DNA of 64,000 nt from Symbiodinium natans (GCA_905221605.1 CAJNDS010001002.1:70337-134336), one strand, 5' to 3'. Positions 20,560-32,095 are shown, numbered from the stretch's first letter. Numbers and translations are program-made. Notes: a model not told the origin generated them from the letters alone.

Positions 20560-21720
20560 CTAGATAACCCTTTCAAGGGTAGTTATGTATACATACAGAC
20601 ATATACATACATATGTCTGTAGGAGGTATAAGGGAATTCCCAAATCAGAACAGTAAGATTAAAGTAGGGATTGGGCTTTAGGGGTCATCCAGGTCGACCT
20701 GTTTTGTGGGTAGTTTTGAAAAAACATGGGCTTTGTCATCCTGCATGCACATTGGGGGTTTCGGCTACACGCGCTCACGCTGATAACCTTCACTTTCATG
20801 CCTCAAGGACGCGACGTGTCAGTTTGCCAGAGACCTACACTCACCAACCTTATAGAACCTGATAGACGAATAATGGAGCAACCAGCTTGCAGAAGAAAGT
20901 CTGTCACATGTGCTCGCCTCCCCCCAGCCGTCCCAGCCCAGGTCACCAACCCCAACTCCGCTCCGCATCACTTGCCTGTTTTTATTTCAGCTCATCTTGT
21001 GCTGCCACAATCGAAACGAGCGCCCTTCACTGAGTAGCCACCTGGCGCACCGTGCAAGTTGGCAGGGTGGCAGCTAAGGCTAAGGCAGGGCAAACTACAC
21101 CATGGCGCTGGCTTCTTGCAAAGCATTCTGATGGTCTTTATAGTGATGTTAGCTAACAAGCTATGGCCGATATGGTCGCATTTGCGATGCTTACACGGCT
21201 CTACCTCCAGGCCCAGCCTTTGAATCGCCAGTTCTGTTTGGATGTGAAGCTTCAGTCGCACTCTCTGCTTTTGAAGGCAGCTGAGGCACAAAGAAACTTC
21301 TCGAAGATGCCTTTCTTCTTCTTGGTGCTGTGCGCAAAGTGCGCCAACGACACCGTCCCTTGCAGACAGCATTCTTGAATGATATCTGAAATACTGCTGC
21401 ACAAGGCAGGTGAGCGTATTTCAGGCCATGTCTCTGCCCGGTCCGCTGCGCACAGCGTGCCACCAGTAAAGCCTCGGCACTCGGTTGTCACCCAACTCTG
21501 TCGGCAAAACCTAAACTTTAGGCCCGAAGCCGATTTGCAGTGCCACAGGTACTATCGCAATATGTGCACGCCTTTGCTTTGCAAGCCCCCGACACATCCA
21601 GCACATGTTGACACGAAGGTGATCAGTTCCCTGCACCTGGAGGCCCAAACCTCCTTGAACCTTTACACCCAAAGCAGATGTCCAGAAACTCTAGCGCCCT
21701 AATTCCCGAATACCTCTGAA
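20560..21720. other. unassigned, ambiguous coding
   Basis: A palindrome of ACAGACATAT/ATATGTCTGT type lies at 20597-20622. At 20983 a strong plus-strand acceptor (TTTTTATTTCAG) precedes LILCCHNRNERPSLSSHLAH. On the minus strand 21163-21400 all three frames look partly coding (for example SLAHFAHSTKKKKGIFEKFL). I cannot choose between them. Confidence 0.3.
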
Positions 21721-21839
21721 CTTCAACTCAAGGGGCGGTACGTAGAGCCACTGCCCTGTGCGGACTCGGCAACGCCGCGGCACGGCGAAGCGAAAGTAGG
21801 GATAGTCCTAGCCAAGCTGGGGTGGGGTTTCGATCGGTT

Positions 21840-22108
21840 TGTTTCTGGTCTAGGCGGGAGTTACAAAGAGGAAAGATGCTAGGCTTGAGATGGCTAGAGG
21901 AAGAATCCAGCTGCTTTGGCAAGCAGGTTCCAGGATCCGCGACACCAAGAGACTCATAGGCTGAGGCTGAGGATCCACAAGAGGCCTGGGAAGACGAGTC
22001 AGTACCAGAGCATGCCACAGTTCCATTTACGAGGACACAGAAAGAGTGCAGTAACACAAGCAGCAAGCAGACTGTTGCTTGGTGGCTCCTCGTAGACGCT
22101 GGGAGACC
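21840..22108 (-). CDS. exon with hydrophobic segment, unknown protein
   Basis: After acceptor CCTCATTCACAG at 22109 one frame reads LPASTRSHQATVCLLLVLLH then SFCVLVNGTVACSGTDSSSQ and a Ser-rich linker. It could be a signal anchor or membrane segment followed by an extracytoplasmic tail. GTGTTTAGGGTTTGAGGG lies on its right. The end is uncertain. Confidence 0.4.
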
Positions 22109-22179
22109 TGTGAATGAGGGCCATGGAGGATTAGTACGAGGGGGGAGGGGTGGGGGTGTTTAGGGTTTGAGGGCGTGTT

Positions 22180-22498
22180 TGCTGCCAAGAATCTCCACGT
22201 TAATGGGAGACGCATTCCCGTGCTCGCTGTTACTGCCATACAGCCTCGCGGAGACATGCTGATTCACATACTCATTGTATCTCAAAATTGAATCGTCATG
22301 TTCTGCAGACGAAGCACAACTGAGCAGCTTGGAAGGGATCATAGAGCCAAAAGTCCTTTGTCCCATCCAGCACCTTGCAGACCAAGCGCGAGAAGAGCAG
22401 TAAAGCCTCACGTTCAGCCCCCTTTGTTCTGCACGTGCCTGAACCAAATTGTCGGCAGCATCATAGTGCAGGTAGAGTGAGGGACCTTCCAAGCTCAT
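22180..22498 (-). CDS. candidate exon(s), unknown protein
   Basis: The frame from 22498 reads SLEGPSLYLHYDAADNLVQA then RAEQRGLNVRLYCSSRAW. An internal alternative frame reads VLDGTKDFWLYDPFQAAQLC between plausible AG and GT sites, so there are probably two exons. The later part of the open frame is doubtful. Confidence 0.35.
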
Positions 22499-22529
22499 GC
22501 TGCAAACAGCGCAGTTGAGCCGTGATCTT

Positions 22530-23340
22530 CTTCAGCGAACGGCGGCTGTAGAATATGGCTTCAGAGTCGCTGCGCTAGTGCCAGCTCGATTTCTGTGAAG
22601 CACTGTGGTCACTACCATCACACAGCTTCTGACCAGCAATGCTGCGTCGGACAGCCCTGAACCCTGTGTGAAGAATCCCAGAGCGCGCAGCCTGGCTCCC
22701 CGCCACCACCATGGTAGTAGAGGTACGGGGATGCTGAAAGCGCACCCCTGGTGCCATTCCTTATGGTTTGCGGGCTTAGTAGGGCTGCTTCCAAGGCTGC
22801 ACTTTAGACTGGTGTGTCTTGAAGCAAGTTCTCCAGCTCGCACAGATCTGCTGGCATCTGATTGTCACATCTTTGGTGTGTCACCCGGATAACAATTCAT
22901 AACACATTCGAAAGCAAATTGAGGGAAGCACATGGAGCCGATGGGCTGCTCAAATTGAGAAAATGACGGGCGTCTGCCAAGCTTCTGCCAGTTCACCCTT
23001 GGCGCAAGAGGTGGGAAGGACTTTCTCTGAGGTTAACTGGGCTTGTGAGCAAGGCTTGTCTGCTTTTGCAGTCCTCAAAACACCTCACCTTGGTAGAGCT
23101 GATTCTAAACATCTTGTAAAACAACACTTCCTCCGGAAAAAATGAAGAGAGAAAACAAGGGCGCCACTCCTACTGCCTTAGATTCTGGGTGTGGCGCCGA
23201 GAGCAACGAGGATGCTTCCAGCTCGGGCAGGGAATTTGGGATGCTCACCTGCGTACAAGTCAGAGCTGGACACCCCGACACCCTAAGCCCCAAGGCCCAT
23301 AAACATCCATAAGCCCTATAGACTGTAGACCCTAATTTAA
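22530..23340. other. unassigned; C-rich telomere-like patch at its right end
   Basis: No exon with both splice signals was found. CCCTAAGCCCC, AAACATCCATAAGCCC and ACCCTAATTTAAACCC occur at 23278-23342; the last is the sense-strand intron start GTTTAAATTAGGG of the next gene. Confidence 0.4.
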
Positions 23341-23343
23341 ACC

Positions 23344-23666
23344 CTCGCCTTTTTTGGTGCCTCGCCTTGCGTTCCCAGAAATGGAACGTGGATTGCAGAA
23401 GTGCGATTTTCTTGGACCTCAAGGCTTTTGGGGAAGCCCGTCTTGATGTCTAAGCTGCACCCCCGCCTGTGCGGCATAGAAGCGCCCTGCCAAGGGGCCG
23501 CCTGCCAGGGCATCTGCCAGTGATGCATTGTGCTTGGCAGCCTTCTTGGCAACCTGGCCGCCTGACCGGGTTTGCAGTCCGAAGAGAGATTGAGGTAGCT
23601 GGTAAATGGCCAGCTCCCTCAAGGCTACACTTGAACGACTTTCGCAAGCCGCTGCCATGCGCGGCT
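23344..23666 (-). CDS. two exons of an unknown gene
   Basis: Exon 1 may start at an ATG near 23658 (MAAACESRSSVALRELAIYQ, then LPQSLFGLQTRSGGQVAKKA) and would end at a GC donor near 23510. Exon 2, after GGGGGTGCAG|C near 23460, reads LDIKTGFPKSLEVQENRTSA then IHVPFLGTQGEAPKKAR. Its donor is GCGAGG|GTTTAAATTAGGG, again a telomere-like intron start. No family recognised. Confidence 0.5.
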
Positions 23667-23729
23667 TCGATCAACCGCCAGACAGAAGGTCCATACTTGT
23701 CATAGTACTCTCACTGCTCGCCCGCCTTG

Positions 23730-24590
23730 CGCCATCTGCCTGTCAAGCGGGCGAAACATGCTGCATATCTTAAGGCTCAGCGGCTCAGTTTACTAAAGCA
23801 ACACAGTAACATAATGCAAGACACAGGCGCGTGCAGAATAATCCTACCTTTGAGGGTCCAATCCTGCAGGCTTGCAGCTACAGGATGCATGGGTACTTGC
23901 GGGAAAAAGGTATGCCCAAGAACGTAGTCGCAGCGTGAAATCAGGATACATCCTATCTACTGACTCGGAGAGGCCATTCTTTCATACACCTACCTTTGTT
24001 AGAAATTGTCGGGCATATGGCTTTCATGCACTTCGAAACTCACCCATGGCGCCTGAGCTCCACTGTTCGGTGGCCCAGCGCTCTCAGCCGCGCATCACTC
24101 AGCCTGATTGACATCATTGAACTGGCAAGGAGAGTTCAACACCTTCGCTTGGAAATCCTTCCCGCGTGAGGTCTGACATAAGAAGCTCGGGAGCAAGCTA
24201 CCCAATTTTGGCTGAATCGCCGTAGCCGCGCGTCAAGCTCCCTTCTTTCAGAGTACATGCAGGTCCTGGTGTAGGCACTATAGGAGATTATGAACTTTAG
24301 GCACACCAAACTCTGGATCGGGGCTGCCAGTCTCTGTCAGGATCCCCGTTTTTGTGGGGGGGTCGCGGGCTGCCCCCCAGCCCCGTCCACCTTCAGAACT
24401 TCCGAGCGCACGCACACTGCGGTCGATCGGTCCGAAAAGTTTCGTAGGTGGACGGCTCAGTGCGCTTTGTCGACAGCAAGAAACGCGGCAGACACTTGGG
24501 GTGCAGCCGTTGGGGAGGTGCGCACCTTGTTTTAAACAAAAGGAGGCCCATCATCATCTGGATATCATATCCATACCCATATATCAACCC
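23730..24590. other. unassigned
   Basis: Contains a G7 run and CCCCCCAGCCCC at about 24356-24382. Several short frames on both strands are open, but none has paired splice sites. Confidence 0.35.
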
Positions 24591-24595
24591 TAAAC

Positions 24596-24698
24596 CGCAG
24601 TCCAAGCAACTCGGGCTCAGCTCTTTTTGGGACACCCGTGAGGCGCAAGGGCACGTTGCGCCAGAGGTGCTCCGCGAGGGCGGAGGCTGCGGTCTCGG
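24596..24698 (-). CDS. exon, unknown protein
   Basis: Acceptor AAACCCTTCGAG|CC at 24699 and donor GGACTGCG|GTTTAGGG at 24595 delimit 103 bases. The frame is ETAASALAEHLWRNVPLRLT then GVPKRAEPELLGL, phase 1 in and 2 out. Both intron ends carry telomere-like sequence, in inverted orientation. The text is clearly protein-like; the family is unknown. Confidence 0.65.
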
Positions 24699-24918
24699 CT
24701 CGAAGGGTTTGGGCCCCTGCCGGGCTTCTTTTGGGGACTTGTGGGTATGAAGGGTTGGGGCTTCCAGACGGGCTTTTGGGAGTTTAGTGGGCTTACTGGG
24801 GGGATTATGTCGGGTTCAGGGCTCTAGAGTTTGAGGGTGGGAAACCCTGCGCCCCAAACTCCTACCGAAGCGGAGAAGCTGTTCCTGGGAAGGGCTGTGC
24901 CTAAGCCCTAGGGTCGGG

Positions 24919-24993
24919 TTAGAAGATGGTTTCGTCCTCCATGCCAATTGCCCAGCAAAAGTTTGAGCTCGCACATGCCCTGAAAGCAAGCAC
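24919..24993 (-). CDS. terminal exon, unknown protein
   Basis: Acceptor CTTTGTTCCAG|GTG at 24994. The frame VLAFRACASSNFCWAIGMED then ETIF stops with TAA at 24919-24921. This would be a C-terminus of 24 residues. Confidence 0.5.
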   Translation of the reverse strand: MLAFRACASSNFCWAIGMEDETIF

Positions 24994-25227
24994 CTGGAAC
25001 AAAGCAGTCCCCATTTAAAAACAATTGCAGAGGCATCCTCCCCTTGATGCGTCCGGGTCACCGGCGAGTCATACCTTCAAGTTCAGGACTTGGGATTGGG
25101 TTGTATGGCTTCATCTGTGGCAAGGTGGGGACTTGCGCTGTTTAGGGGCAGAGGCTTTCTAGCTGGTACGAAGGAGACTTGCCATTACAACAGCGCCGAC
25201 CCCGAACCGCGACAGACCATCGACGAC

Positions 25228-25267
25228 AGTTTCGCTTTTGGCGACCCTGACGTGCAAAAGCGAAACT
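25228..25267. repeat. perfect 13-bp inverted repeat (hairpin)
   Basis: AGTTTCGCTTTTG (25228-25240) is exactly complementary to CAAAAGCGAAACT (25255-25267), with a loop of 14 bases. It lies within a 98-codon plus-strand open frame (25090-25383) of uncertain status. Confidence 0.85.
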
Positions 25268-25279
25268 TCGCCATCCCTT

Positions 25280-27050
25280 TAGCGCCATGGCTACTATCTG
25301 CGCCACTCAGTGAAAGTATGAGAGGCGATGAAACTCTCTGCTGCAGCTTTGGACCTGGGAGATACCTGCTCACTTGTGCTTAATTTAGCATGGCTTTGGG
25401 CTCCTCGATGCTTCGCTTTGGGCCCCTCATGTGCCCACCGGGCTGCTGCAGGGTGCGCACGTCGCACTCATCCTCGGGAGCGGGCTCACGCCTGCGTGGA
25501 AGCACGTGGCTCTGTGAGCTTCAGCTACTTGATGCGGACCCATGGCCTCCACACAGAACCCTACAGTCCGTGCGTGAAAGGCTCCACTCAAACCCAGAAT
25601 TCGCCACCTGAGTTTGCTTCACCTTGCATCATGTTTACCCTGAACACCGAAAGGCCGAAAGGCTCCGGCCCCTGCAAGAGGAGCGTAGCGCCGGCAGCTG
25701 CCGCAGCTGCAAAGGCTGCCGCAAGGTATCCGCGGTGCATAGCGCAGGCTTGAACATGTACTGTTGGCTTACGTGGATGTGGGAGACAGATAAGTACAGA
25801 CACACAGAGAAAGACAGGCATCTGAATACTGGAAATGGCTTGAAGGGCACTATGGGCTCTGACTTAAGAGCCACGGGGGATTACGTGACTTCTTTGGGTG
25901 CCTGGCCACTTCAGGCCATGGTCTTCCAGCAAGAGCTGAGTTCAAGGGGTGTGAAATCACGTTCGTTGCGTGGTTTAGTGGGCTCGGCTTCATTAGGTAC
26001 AAGCGTTTGTGCGTGGGAAGCTTTCGAAGTGCTTTCGGCGGCGGTGACAAAGCGCTGGCGGACCTAGCACGCAGCAAAATAGTAATAGCTGATACCTTAG
26101 GAGACTCTCTTGGCAGCAACCACGAAGAATGTGCAACTAACCAGTAAAGCCTCGTGAGCAGCATGTAGCTGCGCCTATTCATGGCATTAGGGTCGCAGCT
26201 ACAAAGCCCTTGCCAACTGTCCCATGACCGGTGCTCTTGTTGATCATCACCAAACTATACCTGTCTGCGTCCTGTGGCATGAAGGGAAATCTAAATCTGC
26301 ATGCGCGTTGGGATCCTGGCCATGATGTCGCCATGCGACCTGCTGACAGCGCAATTTCGAAAAAAACACATATGTATACATCTGCCCACACGCATACAGA
26401 TCCTCATACCGATACACATATAAACACACACACACACACACACACGCGCACGTAAAACAAAGAAAGGATATCTAGACTTTGATAGACAATGCCTACGCAT
26501 ATGCACGTGGATGTACATACCCTCAACTGTTAAGGTGCTTGTTTCGGAAAGAAAAAGGGCGCTTCGTCATTAAGAAACCGAGGGAACCCTGATCGAAAAA
26601 TGAGGCGTTTCTTCTCCAGCGCTGTCACTGTACTCCCTGACAAGAATACGACACATCCCAGCCCAGGCCTGACCCTTACAGGCTACGGGGCTTTCTGCGT
26701 TAAAGTTACCGCCTTGGCGGGCAGCGAAGCCAACAAAACCCCGGATCGCTCCCGCGAAGCCTCTTCTGAGAGCTGAACTCCTCCATGCGCTGGGGCCTGA
26801 AGCTTTGAGGCAGATCATCAGTTGCAGCATCAAGGGTACGAAGTGCCCAAGTGCCCAGCCCCCTTCCTCCTAGGGACTGCAAGCCCTCAACATGGGGGTT
26901 TAGGGTTGAGGGTCTCGAGTTTAGTGTTTCGGGTCAGGGGCTTGGGATTTCATGAAGAATTCTCGGGAGTTGGACTGGCCGAGCTTCTCAGGGCCGAGAG
27001 AAGTTCCCCCCTCCAGCCCACCCCCCCCGTCCCCTTCCCAACCCCAAGAC
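25280..27050. other. unassigned; AC microsatellite and weak exon candidates
   Basis: An (AC)n tract of about 20 bases at 26425-26446. At 26570-26880 the minus strand has an acceptor GAGGGCTTGCAG and frames such as RRGFAGAIRGFVGFAARQGG, but no consistent model. GTTTAGGGTTGAGGG at 26898-26912 and a C9 run at 27020-27030. Confidence 0.35.
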
Positions 27051-27054
27051 AAAA

Positions 27055-27177
27055 TTAAGGGGCCAACTCCTCGTTGTTGATGGCCTGGTCGATGCGCTGC
27101 TTCTTGGGCCTCAGGTGCTCCATCTCTCCAAGGCTGTTGGATGTTCCCAAGATTCTCAGCAGGGTCTTCAGAGGTGA
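27055..27177 (-). CDS. terminal exon, unknown protein
   Basis: Acceptor AACCCTCTCAG|TCA at 27178. The frame reads SPLKTLLRILGTSNSLGEME then HLRPKKQRIDQAINNEELAP and TAA at 27055. It is a helical, charged C-terminus. C-rich sequence lies on the left, GATTTAGGGTTCAGGG further right. Family unknown. Confidence 0.6.
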   Translation of the reverse strand, partial: SPLKTLLRILGTSNSLGEMEHLRPKKQRIDQAINNEELAP

Positions 27178-27475
27178 CTGAGAGGGTTAAAGGCTAAGTT
27201 GGGGCTTAGAAAGACACTCCATGCTCTCAGGCTTAAAGACTCTTAAAGACTCGAAGACTCTAGGGCGAGGAGTCTCCGGTCTCAGAACTCGTCGTGTTTG
27301 GATTTAGGGTTCAGGGTTCAGGGCTTTCGGGGTGAGAGCTGCTGTAGGGGACGCTGCGGGTTCTCAGTTTCAGGTGGGAGCTCCGCTTTGGTTGGGGAGG
27401 TTCGGGTACCAAATTGTTTATGGGCTGTTGTTTCTAGGGTACTGCGAAAGGGACCCTATCGTTTAGATAAACCTC

Positions 27476-27661
27476 CTACCTAAGGTCACGCCTGAAGCAC
27501 TCGAGAACCCCTACTCTCGCACCTGGTATGACTGTCGGGTAACTTATAGGAACCCTCAATGGATCGTCTGTCTTGATCCTCCAAAGAGTCTGGGTAGCCT
27601 CGAAAAAATTTGCTGCGCCTTCGAGGTCAGATCTTAGGCGGTGGCTGGAACAGCCGCACAT
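27476..27661 (-). CDS. possible exon, unknown protein
   Basis: The frame RSDLEGAANFFEATQTLWRI then KTDDPLRVPISYPTVIPGAR is protein-like and continues to a stop at 27476. It partly overlaps the exon to its right in another frame, so at most part of it is coding. Confidence 0.35.
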   Translation of the reverse strand: MCGCSSHRLRSDLEGAANFFEATQTLWRIKTDDPLRVPISYPTVIPGARVGVLECFRRDLR

Positions 27662-27906
27662 TCCTGAGGTTTCCGGACTTGGGGCCTGGAAATCACATCG
27701 GCCCTCTTACAACCTCTGATGATCTGTGAACCAACACTTGCTTGGGTCAAAAGCCTGAAAGTCGTACGGCTCGTGATGCTCGCAAGCTTCTCAAGCAGGC
27801 CCTGGAGGGTCCGGAGACTTAGGTGTAACTTGTTGTCCAGGCCAAAGCAGATGTAAGTAACATTTTTTCCATTTGTGACAACTATTTCCAGTAATGAAAT
27901 TACCAC
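27634..27906 (-). CDS. exon, unknown protein
   Basis: An open frame of about 90 codons: VVTNGKNVTYICFGLDNKLH then LSLRTLQGLLEKLASITSRT, with a basic tail. The composition is coding-like. Its right boundary abuts the degenerate ATT/ACT block, which is probably intron. Splice sites not fixed. Confidence 0.45.
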   Translation of the reverse strand: MVISLLEIVVTNGKNVTYICFGLDNKLHLSLRTLQGLLEKLASITSRTTFRLLTQASVGSQIIRGCKRADVISRPQVRKPQECAAVPATA

Positions 27907-28400
27907 TACTACCTCAGCAGCATATTACTATGATTTCGATCATCACTACAAGTACCATTATTACTTTTGCTACGAGTATTACTATTACTACGATTATTGC
28001 CATTTTCTACTATTGTGCGATTGTTACTGATATTGCTACTCTTACTTGTCTTTCTATTATTGCTTTTGTTTCTGGTATTGCTAGTACGACTACTATTAAC
28101 TACTCTAACACTATTGTTCCAGTTCTTACTACTATTACTATTAATACTATTGCGAGTATTTATTTCTACTGTTGTTTCGATTCCCACGGTCGCGATGATT
28201 ACTATGATTACTCTCGTTGGTAGTATTTAAATTGTTGTGATTAATACACAAACTCCTTTTGCTACAGATGCTATCATCAATGTACTACCAGTACTTGCGA
28301 TTAATACGTTTACGCATAGTACCATTGTTACTGTCATTTGCTATCATTACAGTTTTTTCGAATCTCACTAATTATTCTGGCTACTGCTAATTTTCCTTCA
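27895..28400. repeat. degenerate ATT/ACT triplet block
   Basis: About 500 bases dominated by ATT, ACT, TTG and TAC triplets without exact periodicity. It gives long Ile/Thr/Asn frames on both strands. It resembles the block at 1440-1640. Confidence 0.75.
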
Positions 28401-28499
28401 TATTGCTAGTTTTTCTTTTACGATATTGCACATGCTAATCTTACTCCTAAGTGCTTGTAGCAGTCCATTGCTTGCTATGCTTGGCGTATTGTTTTCTGT

Positions 28500-28632
28500 T
28501 ATCAGCACTCGACTTGAAGACTGAGAAAAGCAATCGGTCGGCCGCGAATCCGAGCCAAGGCGAAGTCGCTCGAGTAGCCTGTCAACTTCTGCAGTGACTG
28601 ACCTCAGCGAAGCGTGCTCTGGCAGAGCCCTA
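28500..28632 (-). CDS. exon, unknown protein
   Basis: After CTGTATTTAG|G the frame reads ALPEHASLRSVTAEVDRLLE then RLRLGSDSRPTDCFSQSSSR. The helix followed by a Ser-rich linker looks coding. The donor is unclear (perhaps a GA donor near CGAGTGCT|GATAAC). Confidence 0.5.
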
Positions 28633-28811
28633 AATACAGCCTTATAAATAACCCGCAGTCTACAGTGCATCAGCAAAAAGATCCGATGCCCTGGCTAGAT
28701 CCAAACCTCCCAAACCCTGCACCCGGAAACGACCTAGGGCCAACACTAATGAACACCAGTGGGAGGCCCTCCATGGACGCGTCGGCCACCCAGCAAAGAA
28801 TTCCATCCTCC

Positions 28812-28950
28812 TCTAAGCAGTTTGAGGGCTTAAGGCTTCAGATTTCGGAACTAGAGCTTTCCAACAACTCTGTGAGGAGGTTTGCACCGTCAGCAGCTCG
28901 GATTCAGCAACTTCGAGAGAGCTACGGCAGCACACAACTGCCAGGCTGCA
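28812..28950 (-). CDS. possible terminal exon, unknown protein
   Basis: Acceptor TTCATTTTGCAG at about 28951. The frame reads LAVVCCRSSLEVAESELLTV then QTSSQSCWKALVPKSEALSP, with a stop near 28813. A plus-strand frame over the same bases is also long, so the strand is not certain. Confidence 0.4.
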
Positions 28951-29309
28951 AAATGAAAGAATTGCATTAAACAGCCTCTGAGTAAGTCCAAGCACTGAGC
29001 CCGAAATCCTAAACAACCATACTGGCACAAAGCCGGGGATGTACAGATCCTCATCGTCCTGTTTGTGGAAAGCACCCGAAAGTGGCCACCGAGCATCGAC
29101 GGCATTGGCTGCTAGAAAGTAACCCGATCTTTCCTCGCCTCGTCATCAATGGTCTGAGTCTGCTCCGTGACATTCGCCCCAGTGGGCTCAGGGTTCAGCT
29201 TGAAGAGGGTCCTCGGCTCGGCATTGCACGGGAAGGAAGGGGGGGAAAACATCGCATCTTGGTGAGCCTTCGTGGGGCCTAAAAGCCGTGGGTCCTGAAA
29301 GCCGGAGCC

Positions 29310-29398
29310 TCCACTCTCTCTCTCTCTCTCTGTCTCTGTGTCTCTCTCTCTCTCTCTTTCTCTCTTTCTCTCTTTCTCTCTTTCTCTCTCTTCAAACT
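29310..29398 (+). repeat. CT microsatellite
   Basis: About 80 bases of (CT)n and (TCTTTCTC)n. Confidence 0.95.
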
Positions 29399-29559
29399 CT
29401 ATCTCTGTCTTCCTCTACCGTTTACCCCAAGGTTCAGGGTGTAGGCTTGACGGTCAGGGTTGAGGGTTTGGGTTGTTGGGGTAGTAATCGGGTTTAGGGT
29501 TTAGTAACTAGGGTGTAGGGTCTAGAAGTTCCTAGGGTCCAAACCCACAACCCACAAAC

Positions 29560-29651
29560 TCCGAGGTTCTTGGCCAAGCGCGGCCAGCTGCCCTGGAAGT
29601 CCCGGACGGCGGCGAGGCCGATGCGAGGAACGAAGTGCCACCCGATCATGC
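29560..29651 (-). CDS. exon, unknown protein
   Basis: Acceptor AATACTGACAG|GC at 29652 and donor CTCGGA|GTTTGTGGG at 29559. The frame is MIGWHFVPRIGLAAVRDFQG then SWPRLAKNLG, phase 1 in and 0 out. The intron starts with telomere-like GTTTGTGGGTTGTGGG. Family not recognised. Confidence 0.6.
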
Positions 29652-29659
29652 CTGTCAGT

Positions 29660-31630
29660 ATTCTGGGACACCGTCCTAAGGGAGGACTGAGAGGTTCAAG
29701 AGTATCAGATTTGTAAGAGCATAACGGAGAGATCTGTCAGGAGGAGACCCTGTTCTAGAATCCAACTAGCAATTATCTGTTACAGGTGGTTTAGGGTTTC
29801 TGGAATTACGGTGCTAGGTTTTTCGCCCTGAACTTAGCCAAGGCAACCAGCTGAAGGGGCTTTTGGGCTCCAGCGACTATCGACTGTTGAGACCCCTCCC
29901 TGCTCCTCCGCGACCTGAGTTCGTGCTGCCTGCCGGTCTCTTTGATGTTTCGTGGCTTGTGGCTTGAAGCTTTGCAGGAAAGCCAGGAACCGAATCGCGA
30001 ACCGCGAGCCGTTCCAGCCAGAAACCGCCGCGAACAGATACGCCCCGTGACCCCACCACCCCTGCACCTCTCGACCAGCCCTCCACACCTACCAACCGCC
30101 AGCTATCCACCCTTAGAGAGAGGGGGAGGGGGCTGGAGAGGAGTGGAGGGGAGGGGAGGGTAGGGGTGCGAACGGCGCGAACCACAAGAACTGAACCTGA
30201 ATTCGTTTCAACAGGACCCACCGAAGCGAAACGAAACCAAAGAAACGAGCATTCCAAAAGCAGCGTTTTGCTGAATTCTTCAGGGGTTGCTACGGGTCGA
30301 GTATTGGGATGAAAAACCGGGACCCAAACTCTTCTGAAACACAAGACGAAGGTTTTCGCGACAACCTGGTGCTAACCCGCGCTTCCATGCAGAGCAAGTG
30401 GCAGCTCGGGACACCCCTGCCGCTCTCCCGAAGCCACGCCTTGAGCTGACCACTCAGCATGCTAATCGTTGTTTAGCTGGGGTTTGGCACAGTCCTGGGC
30501 ACAAACACAAGCCTGGGAGTCACGCCTTGGTATGGACCACGGACGCATGGGGGCAAACTCTAAGCCAAAACGCCGAAACTCCCACTTTTCTCAGAACTGT
30601 GTTTGAAATCGGCCCTTTTCTCAGATAACCAACGACGAAGATGTTCTTCCATGCTTCCAAAACGGCCGAGTAAACCCCAAGCCTTGCGGGCCTCTTGGAA
30701 CACTCGAGCTGCTCAACCCAACAACAACTTCGGCCATGACTCGGGTACCACGCTGTCCAGTATGGAAATCGCCTCACGCTCCTTCAGTGCCACGTTGTGG
30801 GACCTTGCAGATTCTCACGAAGGTGCCCACCCCTCATTGATCACTGCAGGTTCCTTTTGGGCTTTCAGGGCCGTTCCATCTCTGGGTGGCGAATAGATGC
30901 AGGCTGATCGGGTATATATGTATATATATATAGATATACTTGACAACGAATGCGTTTAGTTGCTCATTTATTGTTGCTTTCTCAGACCAGCCCTCAGGAA
31001 GAGCATGTACCACCCTAAGCCTTGTGAAGCCCTAAGCAGATGCCCTTGGGTTTGGAAACCACATCCGAAGCTTGAATAGAAGCCTTGATGCCAAAGCCAC
31101 GCCCACAAAACTCCTCAAGCCCCTCCCTTCATTCCGGAAAGGGGGGGCCCCTTCCAGTTCTGCTTTACACATGGCAGCGGGGTCGGAAAGAGGGCAATTT
31201 CTGGGGCCCCTGGGCCTGAACTAAACGGATCTACAGAGATAATAGTATAGCAGGGTGTGGAGCTTATAGGTCTTACAACAGTTAATGGCTCTTGTAGGGT
31301 TCGGTGTTTCTTGCCGAGCTGCTTCTCCGTCAACAGCTCCCTCACCCGCTGGCCCAGTTCAAAATTCGTCTCCAAGGCGTCCATGGTCAGCAGATCCTCG
31401 TTTCCCCCCAGCCCTGAAAGTGATGCTGACCTTCCACGACTAACAACCCCACCGGTATCTAGGGATTGGGATTGCGTAATGCTAACTTTCTTACTGTTGC
31501 TGCGATTACCGCGTATCAGTATGGTTTGGCTTCCCCAACACTCTGAAGCCACCTCGAACTAGCCAAACCCTCCGAAACTCCTGAAACTCATCGTCGGCAC
31601 ATCTAGTTTTGGACCTAAGGCCACTGACAT
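29660..31630. other. unassigned, mainly intron-like
   Basis: GGTTTAGGGTTTCTGG at 29788, a GGGGAGGGGAGGGTAGGGG tract at 30145-30165, a TA-rich patch at 30912-30938 and CCCTAAGCC patches near 31003-31040. The long minus frame 29877-30344 is Arg/Gly/Ser-rich and not convincing. Confidence 0.35.
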
Positions 31631-31635
31631 TACAG

Positions 31636-31753
31636 TTAGTGCTCCTCCAGGGCCGGCATCTGTGTGTACAGCGGAAGCACCACAACGAAGATGAAGTGCT
31701 TCACGCCAAAGTCCGCCGCCGGATCCAGGATGGAAGGGTCCTGGTCCGAGGCC
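31636..31753 (-). CDS. terminal exon, hydrophobic strand, unknown protein
   Basis: Acceptor CAGTAAGCACAG|G at 31754. The frame reads ASDQDPSILDPAADFGVKHF then IFVVVLPLYTQMPALEEH and TAA at 31636. The IFVVVLP strand resembles the PFIVSVMLP strand of the LOV gene at 11.6 kb, so this may be the tail of the second PAS gene. That is an inference from short similarity. Confidence 0.6.
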
Positions 31754-31869
31754 CTGTGCTTACTGTAGCTTTCACTTTGGACTCTGTTTCCTCCGTGCGC
31801 TTGCTGAGTTATTGTGGACCTGAGGTATTCTGGGTTCGACAAGGGGTTCCTTAAAGCTTATGGTATGTG

Positions 31870-32095
31870 TTGTTGATTGCACTGGTGGCTCGAAGCAGGA
31901 ACCAAGCTGGCCACCAAGAGATCTGCAAAGTGGACTTCAGCCCTCCTGGAGCCAGACGTGCCGCAGGTAGAAGCAGCTCCAAACAGGGCTCTTGCTCTTC
32001 GGTACGAAGAGCCGCAGCAGGCTGAGCATTCGACAGGGGACGTCGAGGTCTTTGGACCTTAAGTGGCCATGGGAGCTGAACACACCTCCTTCGCA
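31870..32095 (-). CDS. possible exon, two competing frames
   Basis: One frame reads AQPAAALRTEEQEPCLELLL; the other starts at an ATG, MLSLLRLFVPKSKSPVWSCF then YLRHVWLQ. Both are plausible and I cannot decide. Confidence 0.3.

Noticed and set aside
26247-26518. Cys/Val-rich frames around 26.4 kb
   Set aside because: Generated by the AC microsatellite.
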